Shown here piece by piece: positions 1 to 11,337 of a DNA stretch of 64,000 nt. The stretch covers positions 5,182,001 to 5,246,000 of the forward strand of contig JAYJMM010000036.1 in the NCBI GenBank assembly GCA_037349105.1, in the 5' to 3' direction. Positions within the stretch are counted from its first letter, which is position 1. Each line of letters starts with the position of its first letter. Both the position numbers and the translations under genes were made by a program. A model generated the notes under the pieces. The model was not told the DNA's origin. It was given only the letters and a program-made list of their open reading frames with translations, and did not search any database. This DNA comes from Limnomonas spitsbergensis (Eukaryota; Chlorophyta; Chlorophyceae; Chlamydomonadales).

Positions 1-1210
1 CTGACCGAACCCGGACTGCGGACTAATTAGGGCCTGCCGGGACCTTGTATCCCCGGCAGTGCCACCGGTCCTTTACTCCAGTCCCTTTTAAAGGAAGGGC
101 TTCTAATTTGCAACAACCACCGGCGGTCTAGCTTCGCGAGCAACCAAGACCACGTTAGACATCAGCCAGCCAGTACCTAGGTACTTAGCGACCAGTCAAG
201 TCTCGCCTGCTGCACCAGTAGTTCCGCGATAGCAAAAGAGAAGACAGGCTAAGCAGAGACCAGCGCGACGAGCACCTGCCCATCACGTGGCCTAGCCAGA
301 GCATCCAAACTGCGACAACGAACACACTCTGACTTCCGGCCAGTACATTTAACCAGACAGATCGGGGCAGGCAAACCCAAGCACGATACATTTAGAAGCC
401 CAAGTGGCGTTAGGCCTACACTGCCCTCTTGCGACCAAGGTAGCACAATCCGGCTTTCATATTAGTTAGGACTTGGACCATGCAAAATGCTGTGGCAAAA
501 CAGCCAATGATTGATGCAATCCCCAACTCCTGCTACCGTGTGTCCAAACAATAACAACTTACACCGCAAGTTTATGGTTGCCATGTGTAACTAATATCCC
601 CTCAAATTTCCCTTTGCCCTTCAAATCTGGCTGCAACCTCGCGTGATACCGTCGGTACGCAGAATTTGGCGAGGTTCCCGGTTGAAGCCTGGGTTTTCTT
701 AGCTCGTCAAGTGCTGAATTGCTGATCGATCTGCCGATTCGAGGGCGACGATTTGAGCTTCTACGTACATATTTTCCAGAAGTTTCTTTCAGTACCACCC
801 CTTTTCCGGCTCCCCGCGCATGCCTGGAGGGCTTAACGCTGGGGAGCGGGGGGCGAGTAAAGTAGTAGGGGCGGTACCCACGAGACAGGGACACCCAGTC
901 AGGCCCTAGACAGGAAGACTCTCCTACTAGGGCTGTGCCTTTCTTATCTTGTTAACAGCTCTTGTATGTAGTACAAGGAGCCTGAGTGTACGGCGCTGTA
1001 CCGTATTTGTGAGTAGAGGACGCCTCTCTAAGGCGTCCTGACCGGAGTTCACGGTATGTACCATAGTATTGCAGTTACTGCTTTATGGTGCGACAGCTGT
1101 CACAGTATATTACCGTATACGTGACAGAACCGTTTGAGCCGCCGCTAGCGGCCACGGAGCCCCCGCAGCTTCTCTGCGGAGTCTCCTGATTTGAACTGAG
1201 ACCTAGAAAC
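1..1210 (+). mobile_element. Diverged, internally deleted TOC/PAT-like retroelement copy
   Basis: This stretch is colinear with the near-intact element at 19218-25935. Positions 1-450 resemble repeat A of that element, including the GGGCCTGCCGGG and TCCCTTTTAAAGGA words. Positions 747-850 match the internal sequence just before B1 (compare 24184-24220 and 24730-24800). Positions 852-1096 match repeat B, and 1097-1210 match the first 114 bases of repeat A, ending at the word GAGACCTAGAAAC. Almost all of the roughly 5-kb interior is missing between about 450 and 747, and repeat A is cut off at 1210. The order A, internal tail, B, A is what a split-direct-repeat element would leave after a large deletion. 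The left edge runs off the window. Divergence from the 19-26 kb copy is plainly higher than between that copy's own repeats, so this is an older relic. Confidence 0.75.
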
Positions 1211-1335
1211 TGTTTCGTTGTTTTCGGAGTTCGTTGTTCCTTAAAACAGCCAATTGATTGATCGCAGACACCTTTCCCTGTTGCAATGGGCTAAATTCCT
1301 CGTCATACCGGAGCAAAAAACGTATGCTTGCATTG

Positions 1336-1728
1336 CTAGCAACGCCATCGCGTATTGGAAGACAACTTGTACGGGTCAGAGAGTTTTAGCGTTTTCCCGA
1401 GGTCATCAACGAATCTGTCTGGAACGTCAGCAATGTCCTCAGTTCTATCGGACATGTTGTGTAGGCGTACTATCGCGTGGTTGCTGATGCCGCCCCAAAA
1501 GGCGTCTAAGGCGCAAGTGTGCAGAGGTTGCATCATTGCATGGCCTGTCATGTCGCCCGGAAGGGCTGCAAAAAAATCCTGCATGGTGAGCCGGATCGGA
1601 GCAGTATTGCCGTATCTGGAGCAGTATCTGCTCCGGATACGAAACATCTTTTGCCGTATTGTGCTACCTTGCTTGCGACTACCGTAGTACTGGAGAGTAC
1701 TGAGCTTGTCATTCCGGCTCCCCTTCAA
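1336..1728 (-). CDS. Unrecognised 130-codon ORF, possible mobile-element relic
   Basis: An uninterrupted frame of 130 codons lies between two mobile-element remnants. Its middle part has balanced, protein-like composition (words such as LTMQDFFAALPGDM and PDRFVDDLGKTLK) rather than the low-complexity make-up of most shadow frames here. I do not recognise a family, a catalytic motif or a membrane segment. No introns or neighbouring exons in phase were found. It may be a fragment of a transposable-element protein or chance open sequence. Confidence 0.22.
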   Translation of the reverse strand: MKGSRNDKLSTLQYYGSRKQGSTIRQKMFRIRSRYCSRYGNTAPIRLTMQDFFAALPGDMTGHAMMQPLHTCALDAFWGGISNHAIVRLHNMSDRTEDIADVPDRFVDDLGKTLKLSDPYKLSSNTRWRC

Positions 1729-1839
1729 GGAGACGAAGCCTGCTTTGGCCTTTAGACCTTTTTAGTTGGCTCCGACCAAAATGTGTCCTTTCAATGGGAC
1801 CGAATGAAGCGAGGGGGGGCAGCAACAAAAAATCGACCC

Positions 1840-2810
1840 CATGCCCCATTTTTGTAGAGCTTAAGGAGAGCGTTCTATAGCTGTTTTAAAAATGTTTTTT
1901 GGCCCAGGGGAGTGGGGGATATGCATGGGGGGGGCAGATTTGGGGGAGGGAGTCTCCCCAAAACATTGTTTTCCCCTTTCAACTTCGTATATTTTCTTCT
2001 GGAGGTCTATGAAGGCCGGCAGCGGCACCTCTGTGTTCTTCTTGCTAACATGAGCCATGCACATCCTAAAATGTTGCTTGAATTACCACATGACCCCTTG
2101 TCCCCCACACTGAGCATCTGGCTCCATTGGACACACCCCGAATCCAGCTGAGTCAGCCTTAGAAATAGCTGTATTATACGCATCACATGGTAGTGTTGGT
2201 CTGATGGATCATGAATAAACCGATCACTTGTGGTCGTTGTGGCAAGGTCCTCAAATCCGCTGACCCTGCAAAGTCAGACGCCACCAGAATGAATGGGAGG
2301 GAGCCAGTGCATGGCAGGAATATGGATGGCAGCTGGCCTTCCGCGATATCACGCGATTCGAAGCGGCAGAGAACGCTCGGGTTTGCTCCCGTTCCACCCA
2401 TAGCTACCCCTGCTACTGCTCCAGCTGCTGCCCCAGCTGAGACAACACCTGCGAGCCCGCCAGCCTCTCCTTCTCCATCTCCGGCAGAGAATGAGGTTGC
2501 AACGGCGTGGCCTCCCTCGCCAGATATTGCACCATTGCAAGAGGGCTCGAAGTACGAGGGATATTCTCCTCCCGTCGGCCAGCCTGGAGCTATCACTACC
2601 TTGATCACATGCTGACAGCCCATCCCGATCATCAGCTGGCGGAGGCAGATGTGGCAAGCTACGTGGTGACGGTGGAGGAATTAGAGGGGGTAGTGGGCAA
2701 AGAGGTCCCGCTGAGGGCGAGGAAGAAGGCAGTGAAGGAGCTCATGGCCAAGGTGAAAGCTGATGCCATCTCATTGCCACCGCTATCCAGGCTCGTTGGG
2801 TGTTCGTTTT
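1840..2810 (+). mobile_element. Dispersed element copy coding a Cys-rich / HP-motif protein (copy 1)
   Basis: The segment is colinear, in opposite orientation, with 17599-18910. Shared landmarks are a TTTTTGGCCCAGGGG-type word with G-rich tracts near 1890-1960, an Ala/Pro/Ser-rich stretch after a basic KRQRT-type motif (2355-2480), and a conserved protein block at 2590-2790 with the pattern YHYLDHM..HP followed by EADV and VEELEGVVGKE. An N-terminal CGRC pair at 2239-2250 suggests a zinc-binding finger. The frame is interrupted (the coding words fall in two frames at 2211-2615 and 2507-2989), so the copy is dead. The host element type is not identified; a DNA transposon or a LINE ORF1 are both possible, and a LINE reverse transcriptase follows directly downstream. 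Confidence 0.5.
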
Positions 2811-2894
2811 GGGGGGGGGCATGGTGTCCCTGGCTTTTGTTGCCCCCCCCTCAACTGAAGTGGTATGCGCCTGATCGGCTAGCATCACCAAGTC

Positions 2895-4012
2895 TCCGCT
2901 TTAGGCACTTGGACCACGCTCCAAGTCCTGTCCACAGCACGACGACGTCGCCGCCATTACACGCGCCATATGGCAGAGGCTATAGCTGACAGGCTGCAGC
3001 GTGGCGAGTGCAACGTCTACCGGGAGCAGCTGCAAGAGAGGCGGCAGACCTGCCCCACCACGGCTGTCTCCTCCCTGAAGTGGGGGGCACACCTGCGACA
3101 GCAATTCACCGCCACTGTGCCCCCTCTCCTGCGGCGCCACAGGCAAACTTGCCCCCTACCACCGCTCAGCTGGAGGACCTAGGCGTGTCAGCTGAGCAGC
3201 TTGCCTATTGCTTCGCAAGGGCTTTCTCCCGCATGCGCATACACACCGTGGCGGGCCTAGACAGTCTGCCGTATCCTAGTGCCTGGCAGCCAGTCAGGAT
3301 TCAGCCTGTTTACAAGAAGGGCGACCCCCTTCATCCCGGTAATTACCGGCCCATCGCCATCACTAGCGTGCTTTACCGGCTGTATGCCAGCATGCTCACT
3401 GCCATTACTGATGAGTGGGCACGATTGCACGGCCACGTCCCTCTTGAGCAGTTTGGTTTTCAACTGCGCCGTAGCACGCTCAAGGCTGCTTTCCTCCTCA
3501 GGCATGCAGTCCATGCTCAACGGGCAGCTGCAGGCCGTGGCAAGCTGCATGTGGCCTTTATGGACGTCACAAAGGCCTATGACAGCGTGCCCCAGGAGCA
3601 GCTGTGGCGGCATTTATGCAAGCATCTTCACATGCATGCATGCACGTGACGCGCAATGCAACCGCTTTATGCCGGTGCAGGTTACACGCTCACTGACGGC
3701 CATAAGCGCACTGGTCCTTTGCCTTGCACCAGAGGCATCAAGCAGGGCTGCCCCCTGAACCCCCTGCTCTTAAGCCTTTACCTCAGCGACCTACTGGCCA
3801 TGCTCGCAGCCAAGTGCCCGGCTGAGGGCATTGAGATGCAGGCGGGGCGACAGCAACGCTACCTGCTGAATGCGGATGACCTATCCTTGCTAGCCCGCAC
3901 CCCAGCAGGGCTGAAACGCATGCTTGATGCCTTGCATGAGTATGCGGCGCATAAACAGCTTCAGGTCAATGTCAGTAAGACAGAGGTCATGGGGTTTGGG
4001 TTAAGGGTTTAG
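2895..4012 (+). pseudogene. Broken LINE (non-LTR) reverse transcriptase
   Basis: Two frames, 3008-3649 and 3656-4012, together give a recognisable non-LTR reverse-transcriptase domain. Visible motifs in order are the PVYKKGDP..PGNYRPI block (about 3305-3355), an FMDVTKAYDSV catalytic Asp block (3556-3590), the IKQGCPLNPLL block (3738-3770) and the second catalytic block. That block reads NADDLSLLA (3868-3895) where the family norm is F/YADD, so its first residue is changed. A frame break with a stop near 3649 separates the halves. No endonuclease domain is seen upstream; RNase H and C-terminal regions are absent. It is a degenerate 5'-truncated LINE fragment. Positions 4120-4180, downstream, match a short fragment at 25945-26010 and may be its 3' untranslated region. 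Confidence 0.8.
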
Positions 4013-4440
4013 GGCTCTGAGGCGCCGGTGTTGTTTGCCTTTCCGGTCTTCCCTTTTGGTCCTTTTCTTTGTTGTTGTTGTTTGCCCCCCTTTTTTAGTT
4101 TCTTCTCTTCTAGCTTCTGATCAGTTGGGCGCCCTCGCGGCCGAGCTTTGAGCGGGCCCAGAGGCGTAACTTTATTGACTAGTTATACCCAGTCATGTGG
4201 GCCCAAAGGGCCTGGCTCGAAAAAGGCTTGGATGGATTGTGATTAATTTGCATGCCTCACCCCTGAGCAATGTTTCTCATGAGGGAAGGCGGAATCTGCA
4301 GGGCAGACCCCCTGAGCTGTTACGGCCATCTGTTATGCCATTCCTTGGTATGAAGTCTATTTCGATTAGGGTCTAGGGTCATTTCCTGAGTTCAATACTT
4401 CCGTTATCTCCGCATCACAGAGCATGATAGCTGCCGTTTC
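4013..4440 (+). other. LINE 3' tail and unresolved spacer
   Basis: There is no convincing coding sequence. The segment at 4120-4180 (GATCAGTTGGGCG followed by a GAGGCGTAAC word) is repeated in diverged form at 25945-26010, beside the right end of the large retroelement, which supports a dispersed LINE 3' region. The rest holds T-rich tracts (4060-4110) and nothing I can name. Confidence 0.4.
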
Positions 4441-5249
4441 CACAGACAGCAGTTTTATTAAAATGACAAGGACATGAAAGAGAGAGAGAGAGGATGAAAA
4501 ATGTACTTAGACCGCATGATGTTCCGCGCCCAAGCATTGCTGTAACAAGCGTAAAAACTCTCACACCCGCGGAACGAGAAAAGGGACACACATACACATG
4601 CCGCGAACGATGCCAAAATATGTACAAACAGTCCAGCATATGAGTACACCAGGGGCAATCTCAGCTCTATGTATACAAAGGAGCGGAGGATCGCTCCACA
4701 CCACTCCTGGGACGGCATACAAACAGGCCCCATCAGATCGTGACACAAACAAGCACACAATAGTCAGGATGCGGGTGTCACATTGCCAGAGCCCACTTGG
4801 AATCTGCCGAAACAAAGATCTGCCGGGCGAGAATCTGCGGTAACAGAATCGGACCAGAATACACCAGAGCAGAATCTGCCGGGACAAAGCGGCTCCTGGC
4901 ATCTGTCCACCGACTGAGTGGCAATACTCCAAAAACCTGGCTGCGCAGCCTGCAAAATTGCAAGCCAGAAGCCTGATATATTCTGCCTAATTCCAAACAT
5001 TCACAAGGGCATGCCCACCTCCAGCCAGCTTGCCAGTCAGCAGCCTGCGAATGTGAATGCCGTCATGCTAGGGTGCATTCCACCAAATTGAGTCAATGAC
5101 AGGTGCATGTCAGCTGCCAGGTAGCTACCAGCCAGCTTCCAGCCGGTGTGTATACCAGCAACCAAGCTAGCAGCCTCGTCAGCCGCCCCCTCCCCGTCGC
5201 CAGCCTGCTTGACCGCCCTTAACAGGTTCACAGCCTGCTCGGCTGCCCC
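4441..5249 (-). other. Probable 3' untranslated region of the phosphodiesterase gene
   Basis: This sequence lies directly downstream of the phosphodiesterase stop codon on the minus strand. It contains a (GA)n microsatellite at 4476-4492 and a locally duplicated GAATCTGC-type word at 4800-4880. An open frame continues the protein-like composition from 5231 to 5037 in another phase, so a frameshift or a short unrecognised intron extending the protein C-terminus cannot be excluded. No canonical algal TGTAA polyadenylation signal could be fixed with confidence. Confidence 0.35.
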
Positions 5250-8200
5250 TCACACGACGCCAGCCGCCACGCTCGTCGCTCCTTCACCGGCCAGCAGGGC
5301 GTCTGCCCCTCGCCCATCCTCAACAGCCTGCTGAGCTGCTGCGGCGCGCGCCGTCGCTGCCTTGGCTAGCCCCACGTACTTTTCCTTGTTGGTCACGACC
5401 ATCTGCCACTGCGGCTGGAGCTCAGGGACAGCCGCTGCCAGCATCTCCCAATAGGGTTGCACGACATATTCCAGGAAATTCACCTCCAACTACAGGGCAA
5501 GAGGGTGAAGGTTTTAGGGTTCAGGTTTAGGTCAGAGATCTGTGAGCGGCTGAGATCAGGATCTCCCCAAAGGGTTGCACTACGTATTTCAGGAATTGAA
5601 CCACCATCTGTGGAGCAAAGGAGGGTTCATAATGAAGCGTTATTATGACCCACACTTTCCAACCTTATCTCCCAGGTATGGAAGCCGTCCACACAAATGG
5701 GCACACCTAATTGGCACCTAGCTGTCGATCTCGAGGATGACACATATCCCCACCCGTAGCTCCCCCTCCCCCCTTCCTCTTCCCCCCCTTGCCCGCTCTT
5801 TCCCCCCAGGTATGAACCAGATTCACACTTCCACACACACCTGGGCGCTCATGACCGGGTCCCTGGTGTCAATGGGGAACGTGACGGGGATCCCGAGCTG
5901 CTTCTCCTCCACACCCAGGACCTCAAACTCGATGTGAACGCGGCTGCGCATCACATCCTTCACGTCGAACGGGCGCACCTGGGATTTGGGTTCAGGGAGT
6001 TGAGGGTTAGCTGAAGGGCAGTAGTAGGACCACGGTACCAGGCTTTATGTTACAGGGTGCATGGCAGCTACAATTTTCAGCGTGCGAGGGATGTTGGCTT
6101 CTTGCGCATCCCATCATGGGCGACAAGGGGGCGCAGCGTGGGTGGCAGATTTTACGGTTTAGGGCTCTTACTTGGGCAGTGGAAGGGTTAAGCGTAGTTG
6201 GCTTGAACAGCAGGTCACATGCCAAGAGGGCCAATGATCAGTGTCTGCTTCAGTGCGCAACACACCAGCCTTGGCCAGCTGCCGGACGACCCTAATTCAA
6301 GGTTTAAGGTTCGGGGTTTAGGGTTCAGCAGGGTTAAGGCCCTAAACCTTGAACCCCGCTGAGCCATAGGGGAGCAAACTTTGACCGTTCCACGGCTGGT
6401 GGCCCAGAAACAGGGCACTAGTTTAGGGTTTAGGGCTTAGGGCCAACGGCTGGAGGGACCCCTCAGTAGGGCATGCAGCAGCAGGACTCAGCGGCTGTGT
6501 TACCTAAACCTCCCCAACCCGGAAGACCTAAAATCCAGCACGGGATGCCTTACTTCAGGGTTTAGGGCTTAGGGCCAACAGCTGGGGGGACCCTTCAGCA
6601 GGGAATGCTGCAGCAAGACTCTGCGGCTGTGTTACCTAAACCTCCCCAACCCAGAAGACCTGAACCCCAATACAAAATTCTTTAGTTTAGGGTTCAGGGC
6701 TTAGGTATTCCCTAAAAGTGCAACGTACCGCGTTGCCGATGTCTGACGCGTGCAGGATGGTCTGAAGCATGATAGAGCGGCACGCTTCATTCTCCGGGGA
6801 AAACTGCAGAGGGGTGGGGGGATGGAAGGGGGGTGGAAGGGGGGTGGAAGGGGGGTGGTAGGTAGAAAGAACGAGGGGAGAGGGTGGGGGTGGATATCCA
6901 GAAGGGTCGAGACTTCAGAGTTCCACGGCCAAAGTGGCAACCCTCACACCAGCTCCCACAAAGCGCAAAACCACCGGGTGACAAACAGGCAGAGCACTGT
7001 TGATGAATAAATCGTAGGCGTAGGCTGTCACCTCAGTAATTGCAGCGCCCTTCAGCTACAATTCAGCTACAGGGTTTAAGTCTCCCTTCTACCAATCTCA
7101 GGGTTTAGCCCCCCAAGCTTCTCACCACGGTGTTGTGCTCCCTGAAGTCTTGCGAAAGCTGTTTGTGTTTGACCATGTCCGTCGCCATGATGCAGCTTAA
7201 AATTATCTTCCGCAGCCGCCTCTTCACCTCCTGGTCCAAGTGGTCCTGATACAAGTGTAAGGGGAGGAGGGTTAAGTGTTTTGGGTTCATTCCAGATCCA
7301 GATCTAGATCATGGCGGTCATGATGCAGCTAATGATGATGATCTGGCGTAGGTGCCTTCTGCATATCCTGGTCCAGATCCTATTTGTCATGGCAGAGGCG
7401 GGGGGAAGAGAAGATTGGGCTTCAGCTTCTACCCAGATTCGGATCCAGCTAGTCCTCTGTGGGGGCGGCGGGAGGAGGGTTGGGTCTTAGGGTGTAATTA
7501 GATCCAGATCCATATATCCAGGTGGTCCTGACAGGAGTAGGGTTAAGGGTTTAGGGGAGAAGGGGTAGGAGGTTCAGGGTTACAGATGCAGCTCGTGGTC
7601 CTGATGCAATTTCTCGTGGAGGGGGGGGTGAAATGTCGATTAAATGGTTTTTGATGTAATTAACATTTTTAGCAATTTGTGCAGCACCGATTTAAACCCC
7701 AAGTAGGCCCCCGTGCTCACCAGCAGCCTGCAGTCCATCCTTTGCAACACCATCAACATACGCACCCCGCTTGCTCCCATGTTTACATTTGAAATCACTC
7801 TGCAATCACTCTTCAACCACTCTTCAATCAATCCTTAATCACTCTTTGGTCACTCTTCAATCACCCCCCTCATAAGTCCCTGTGCTCACCAGCAGCATAC
7901 AGTCCTTCCTCCGCAGCACCTCGAAGGTTAGCGCTGCATGGTGGTTCTCCAACACAGAGTTGTCATTGTACAGTCGGGCCAGCTCACTCTGTAACCAAAT
8001 AAAATGGTCAAAGGGTCAGGGCTTGGGTTCATAAGGGAAAGGAGGCAGGTGAGTGCTTTGTGGTGGTTCTCCAACACAGAGTTGTCATTGTTAAGCCAGG
8101 CCAGGTAGCTCTGTAATTAAACAAAGGGTCAAAGGGTCAGGGCTTGGGTTCATAAGGGAAAGAAGGCAGGTGAGTGCCGCATGGTGGTTCTCTAACACAT

Positions 8201-11200
8201 AGTTGTCATTACACAGCCGGGCCGGTGGAGGGGGGGAGTAGGCGGGTGAGTGCCGCATGGTGGTTCTCTAACACATAGTTGTCATTACACAGCTGGGCCG
8301 GTGGAGGGGGGGAGTAGGCGGGTGAGTGCCGCATGGTGGTTCTCTAACACATAGTTGTCATTACACAGCCGGGCCGGTGGAGGGGGGGAGTAGGCGGGTG
8401 AGTGCCGCATGGTGGTTCTCTAACACATAGTTGTCATTACACAGCCGGGCCGGTGGAGGCCAATGAGAGGAGGCAGGTGAGTGCTTCATAGAGGCCTTCC
8501 AACACTGGGCTGTCATTGTACAGCCAGGTCAAGACACACAGCTTGCCAGCATCCCCCCCCCACCACCACCACTCGTTCTCTCACTCTTCCTCCCACTCTT
8601 ACCTTGGAGTTAATATGGAAGCCGTTGCTGCGCCCGTCGTGGTCTAGATCGTGGCACAAGGCCGCCAGCAGGAGGCCCAGTTGCTCCTCCTTGGTCAGCA
8701 GCTGAAGGCACGTGTCAGTCTGCAGCACCTGGAGAATGGAAATACGTGAGGGCAATCTCAATGCATGTACCACCAGGCGGTCAAGCCCTCTGAAATAAGC
8801 AGTGGAACTCTGAATGTACGACCAGGCGGTACAGCTCTCTAGAATAAACTAACGCCCCCACAATACACGTACTGCCAGGCGCTTTAGCCCTCTAAAAATT
8901 ATGGTGGCACTCACAATCCAATAACGGCCAGGCAGTACAGCTGTCCTTAATAATTTAAGCCCCCTACAATCCATGTACTACCAGGCAGTACAGCCCTCTG
9001 AAATGAGCAGCGGCCCTCACCATCCATGTTGAGTGCATTACGTGGCACACATGGTTGAAGTTGTGGTACGGTACTGCCGAGTGGTACAGGGCCGCGACCG
9101 CAGACACAAAGTTGCTGAGAACGTGTACGTCCAGTGAAAAGTGGCTCACAAGGCCGCTCAGAATGAATATGTCATAGACCAGCTTGGTCTGCGCAGGGGT
9201 GGGCAGGTGTGGAGGTGTGGAGGGAAGCTGCTGAGAAGGTGCCTGTCCAGCACAAAGTGTTTCATGGGGCTGCTCAGAATGAACAAGTCGTACACCAGCT
9301 TGGTCTGCGCAGGGTTGGGCAGGTGTGGAGGTGTGGAGGGAAGCTGCTGAGAAGGTGCTCGTCCATTGCAAAGTGACTCAAGAGACTACAGAGTATGGAC
9401 AAGCATGAACGCTCAACTTAATGGTTTGGGACAACCCTGAACCCTTGACCGAAGGTTAAGACAAACCAGAACCCTAAACCCTAAACCAAAGGGTATGGGA
9501 CAACCTTGAACCCTGAACCCTAGATCAAATACTTTGAGACCAGCCAAACTCTGAACCTAAGACCCAAGCCCCGGTCTCTCACCATGTCCTCCTCCGTCAT
9601 GTTTGTGAAGTCGTAGTTCCAGTCGTGGACCTTCTCGCGGCCATAGGAGCAGAGGCAGGAGGAGTCGCAGGCAAATGAGGATCGGCGAGACCTGCAAGGC
9701 GCAATGGACAGATGTGAGGGGGACTGGAAGTAGGGGCAGGAGGAGTGGGATGCGATCGAGGCTTGACGGGATCTGGACAGGGTGATGGACACAGTGGAGG
9801 CACAGAGGCAGAACCACCCCACATGGAGAGGAATAACGAAGTCAAATGAAGCAGCCCAGCAGCCCAGCCTCACATCAATCACTCCACTCAATCCATTCAG
9901 TTATAAATAGAAAGATAATTCGATTCGAACATTATCCTCCGTCCCCTACCCCCCCCCCAACACACACACCTGACACCGGCCCATATCCATGCACATCATA
10001 TTTCGAGTTCGAATTCAAATTCAAACAGGCCACATACCTGCAACAACCCATCTCCCAAGCACATCACATTTCAAATTCAATTAACAAACATCCCACCCAC
10101 CTGCCGCGGCCTATCTCCCACGCCGGCTCCTCCTGCCCCTTGTCCAGCTGCAGCGCAATCGGGTCCCGCTCCCCGTCCACAAAGCACTCAGAACGCGTGT
10201 TTCGGCGAGCCACACGCGCAGCAGACCGGTTGGCCTCAGAGGCCAGAGTAGCCAGAGATAGGTCCGTCTGAGGCACTGACCAGGAGGGTGGCTCCTCCCT
10301 CGGCTTCACGACGGCAAGGTCCTCCTCCTCCTGCTCCGGAATGTGGAGCTCCTCCTGGCCGCCAGAAGACAGGCGCAGGCCGAGCTGGTGCGAGTCCAGG
10401 TTGTTGGCCCACAGCTCCAACATGCCCGTGATGCTGTTGAGCGGGTAGCGCACCATGTGGGGATCCGGGCTGCCAGAGCGGCGCGACAGCGGCGACGGTC
10501 GCAGCAGCGGCGCCGCTGCCGCTGCCGCCGCCATGCCAAGAGGGTGCAACTTGCCGGCCGTTGCCGAGGCTGTCCGCCGCGGGGACCAGACAGGGCTGCC
10601 CAGCCCGTCATCCTCGTCGCCGCTGAGGGCCCCGTGGCCAACTGCCCCGCAGCTGCCGCCAGCGCTGCCATCTTCGTGGACCACGGTGGACGAGGTGCGG
10701 CGGCTGTAGCTGATGAAGGTCTGTGCGTGCCGGTGGGAGTTGGAGGCGACCAAAGATCGGGGCGGAGAGTCGGATGAACCCTGTGTGTGGGGTGGTCAGG
10801 GCTCAGGGTTCAGGGTTGTACACATGGCCAAGAATGATGGTGGTGGAAAGTGTGAACATAAGATGTCCGCTTCGGTGTGCCCGGGCGACAGGGAGTGCAG
10901 TGGCCAGCATACGGTAGATTGGTTCAGATTTCCTAATAAAGATGTACCACCCACCGGACGACTAGGATAGGCCCGCCCCGGGAGATTTTCGTCATCGATT
11001 TACAGCGATGCATCGCATCATGCATGTCTTGCCAACCTATTTTTGCATTCGCAAATGCGTTCAGCGTCACTAACCTAATTGTGTGCATCCAATCGCTCGG
11101 ATCGAGTCAGCCAGTTTCGCTCATCCCCAGGGTTCTGCAGGGTATGCTAAGTCTGCGGATATATACCGGAATGCGCCTTGTCGATTGCACTCGATGGGTA

Positions 11201-11337
11201 TGCCCCACTGTCACATTCGATCGACTGCTCACCTTGACAGTGCCTGTCTTGTGTTGCCTGCGGGCCAGCGCCACAACTCCGTCGAATGAGCCCGCACGTT
11301 GCAGGACGAGCTCGATCTTGTCAATCGAGGAGGCCAT
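5250..11337 (-). CDS. 3',5'-cyclic-nucleotide phosphodiesterase (class I PDEase), 10 exons
   Basis: It hydrolyses cAMP and/or cGMP with the HD-type two-metal PDEase catalytic domain. Exons: 11233-11337, 10101-10780, 9583-9691, 9021-9188, 8603-8728, 7890-7988, 7126-7245, 6729-6803, 5841-5978, 5250-5483. All junctions are GT-AG and in phase, giving 617 aa. Residues 1-260 are Ser/Ala-rich and low in motifs. The catalytic domain shows YHNFNHVCHVMH (339-350), HDLDHDG (380-386), NHHAA in exon 6, HASDIGN (487-493, metal Asp 490) and QVNFLEYVV (540-548). The exon 10 start at 5483 was chosen over the AG 6 bases upstream because it puts the invariant glutamine three residues before the Phe, as in the family. 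No GAF domain or membrane segment is seen, so a soluble enzyme is likely. Substrate preference cannot be read from sequence. A GAF-domain gene lies upstream in the same orientation. Confidence 0.92.
7303..7620 (-). repeat. Degenerate copies of phosphodiesterase exon 7 within intron 6
   Basis: Minus-strand 7378-7303 matches the start of exon 7 (GACCAGGA..., then the AGCTGCATCATG word) but carries frame breaks. Weaker pieces of the same exon start (TGGTCCTGA words) occur at 7505-7530 and 7580-7620. A copy of the 3' end of exon 6 with its GTGAGCAC donor lies at 7697-7745. Confidence 0.6.
8040..8530 (-). repeat. Exon-6-derived tandem array in phosphodiesterase intron 5
   Basis: Four copies of a 76-base unit start at about 8169, 8245, 8321 and 8397. 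On the minus strand each reads as the first two thirds of exon 6 (the peptide word NDN.VLENHHAALT) and then changes to intron-like sequence. Additional single copies lie at 8049-8115 and 8480-8525. The functional exon at 7890-7988 is the last in the series and the only one with an intact donor. Confidence 0.8.
9105..9412 (-). repeat. Triplicated phosphodiesterase exon 4 start
   Basis: The 5' part of exon 4 with its CTGCGCAG acceptor occurs three times: functional 9188-9105, and copies at about 9312-9225 and 9412-9345. All three can be read as related peptides (ILSGLVSHF, ILSSPMKHF, ILCSLLSHF). The outer copies run into the CCTCCACACCTCC intron sequence where the functional exon continues, and show no GT donor there. 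Confidence 0.75.

Noticed and set aside
4561..4932. 123-codon minus-strand ORF with hydrophobic and Cys-rich stretches
   Set aside because: It lies downstream of the phosphodiesterase stop in the same direction, has no family resemblance, and crosses a locally repeated GAATCTGC word; more likely 3' untranslated sequence.
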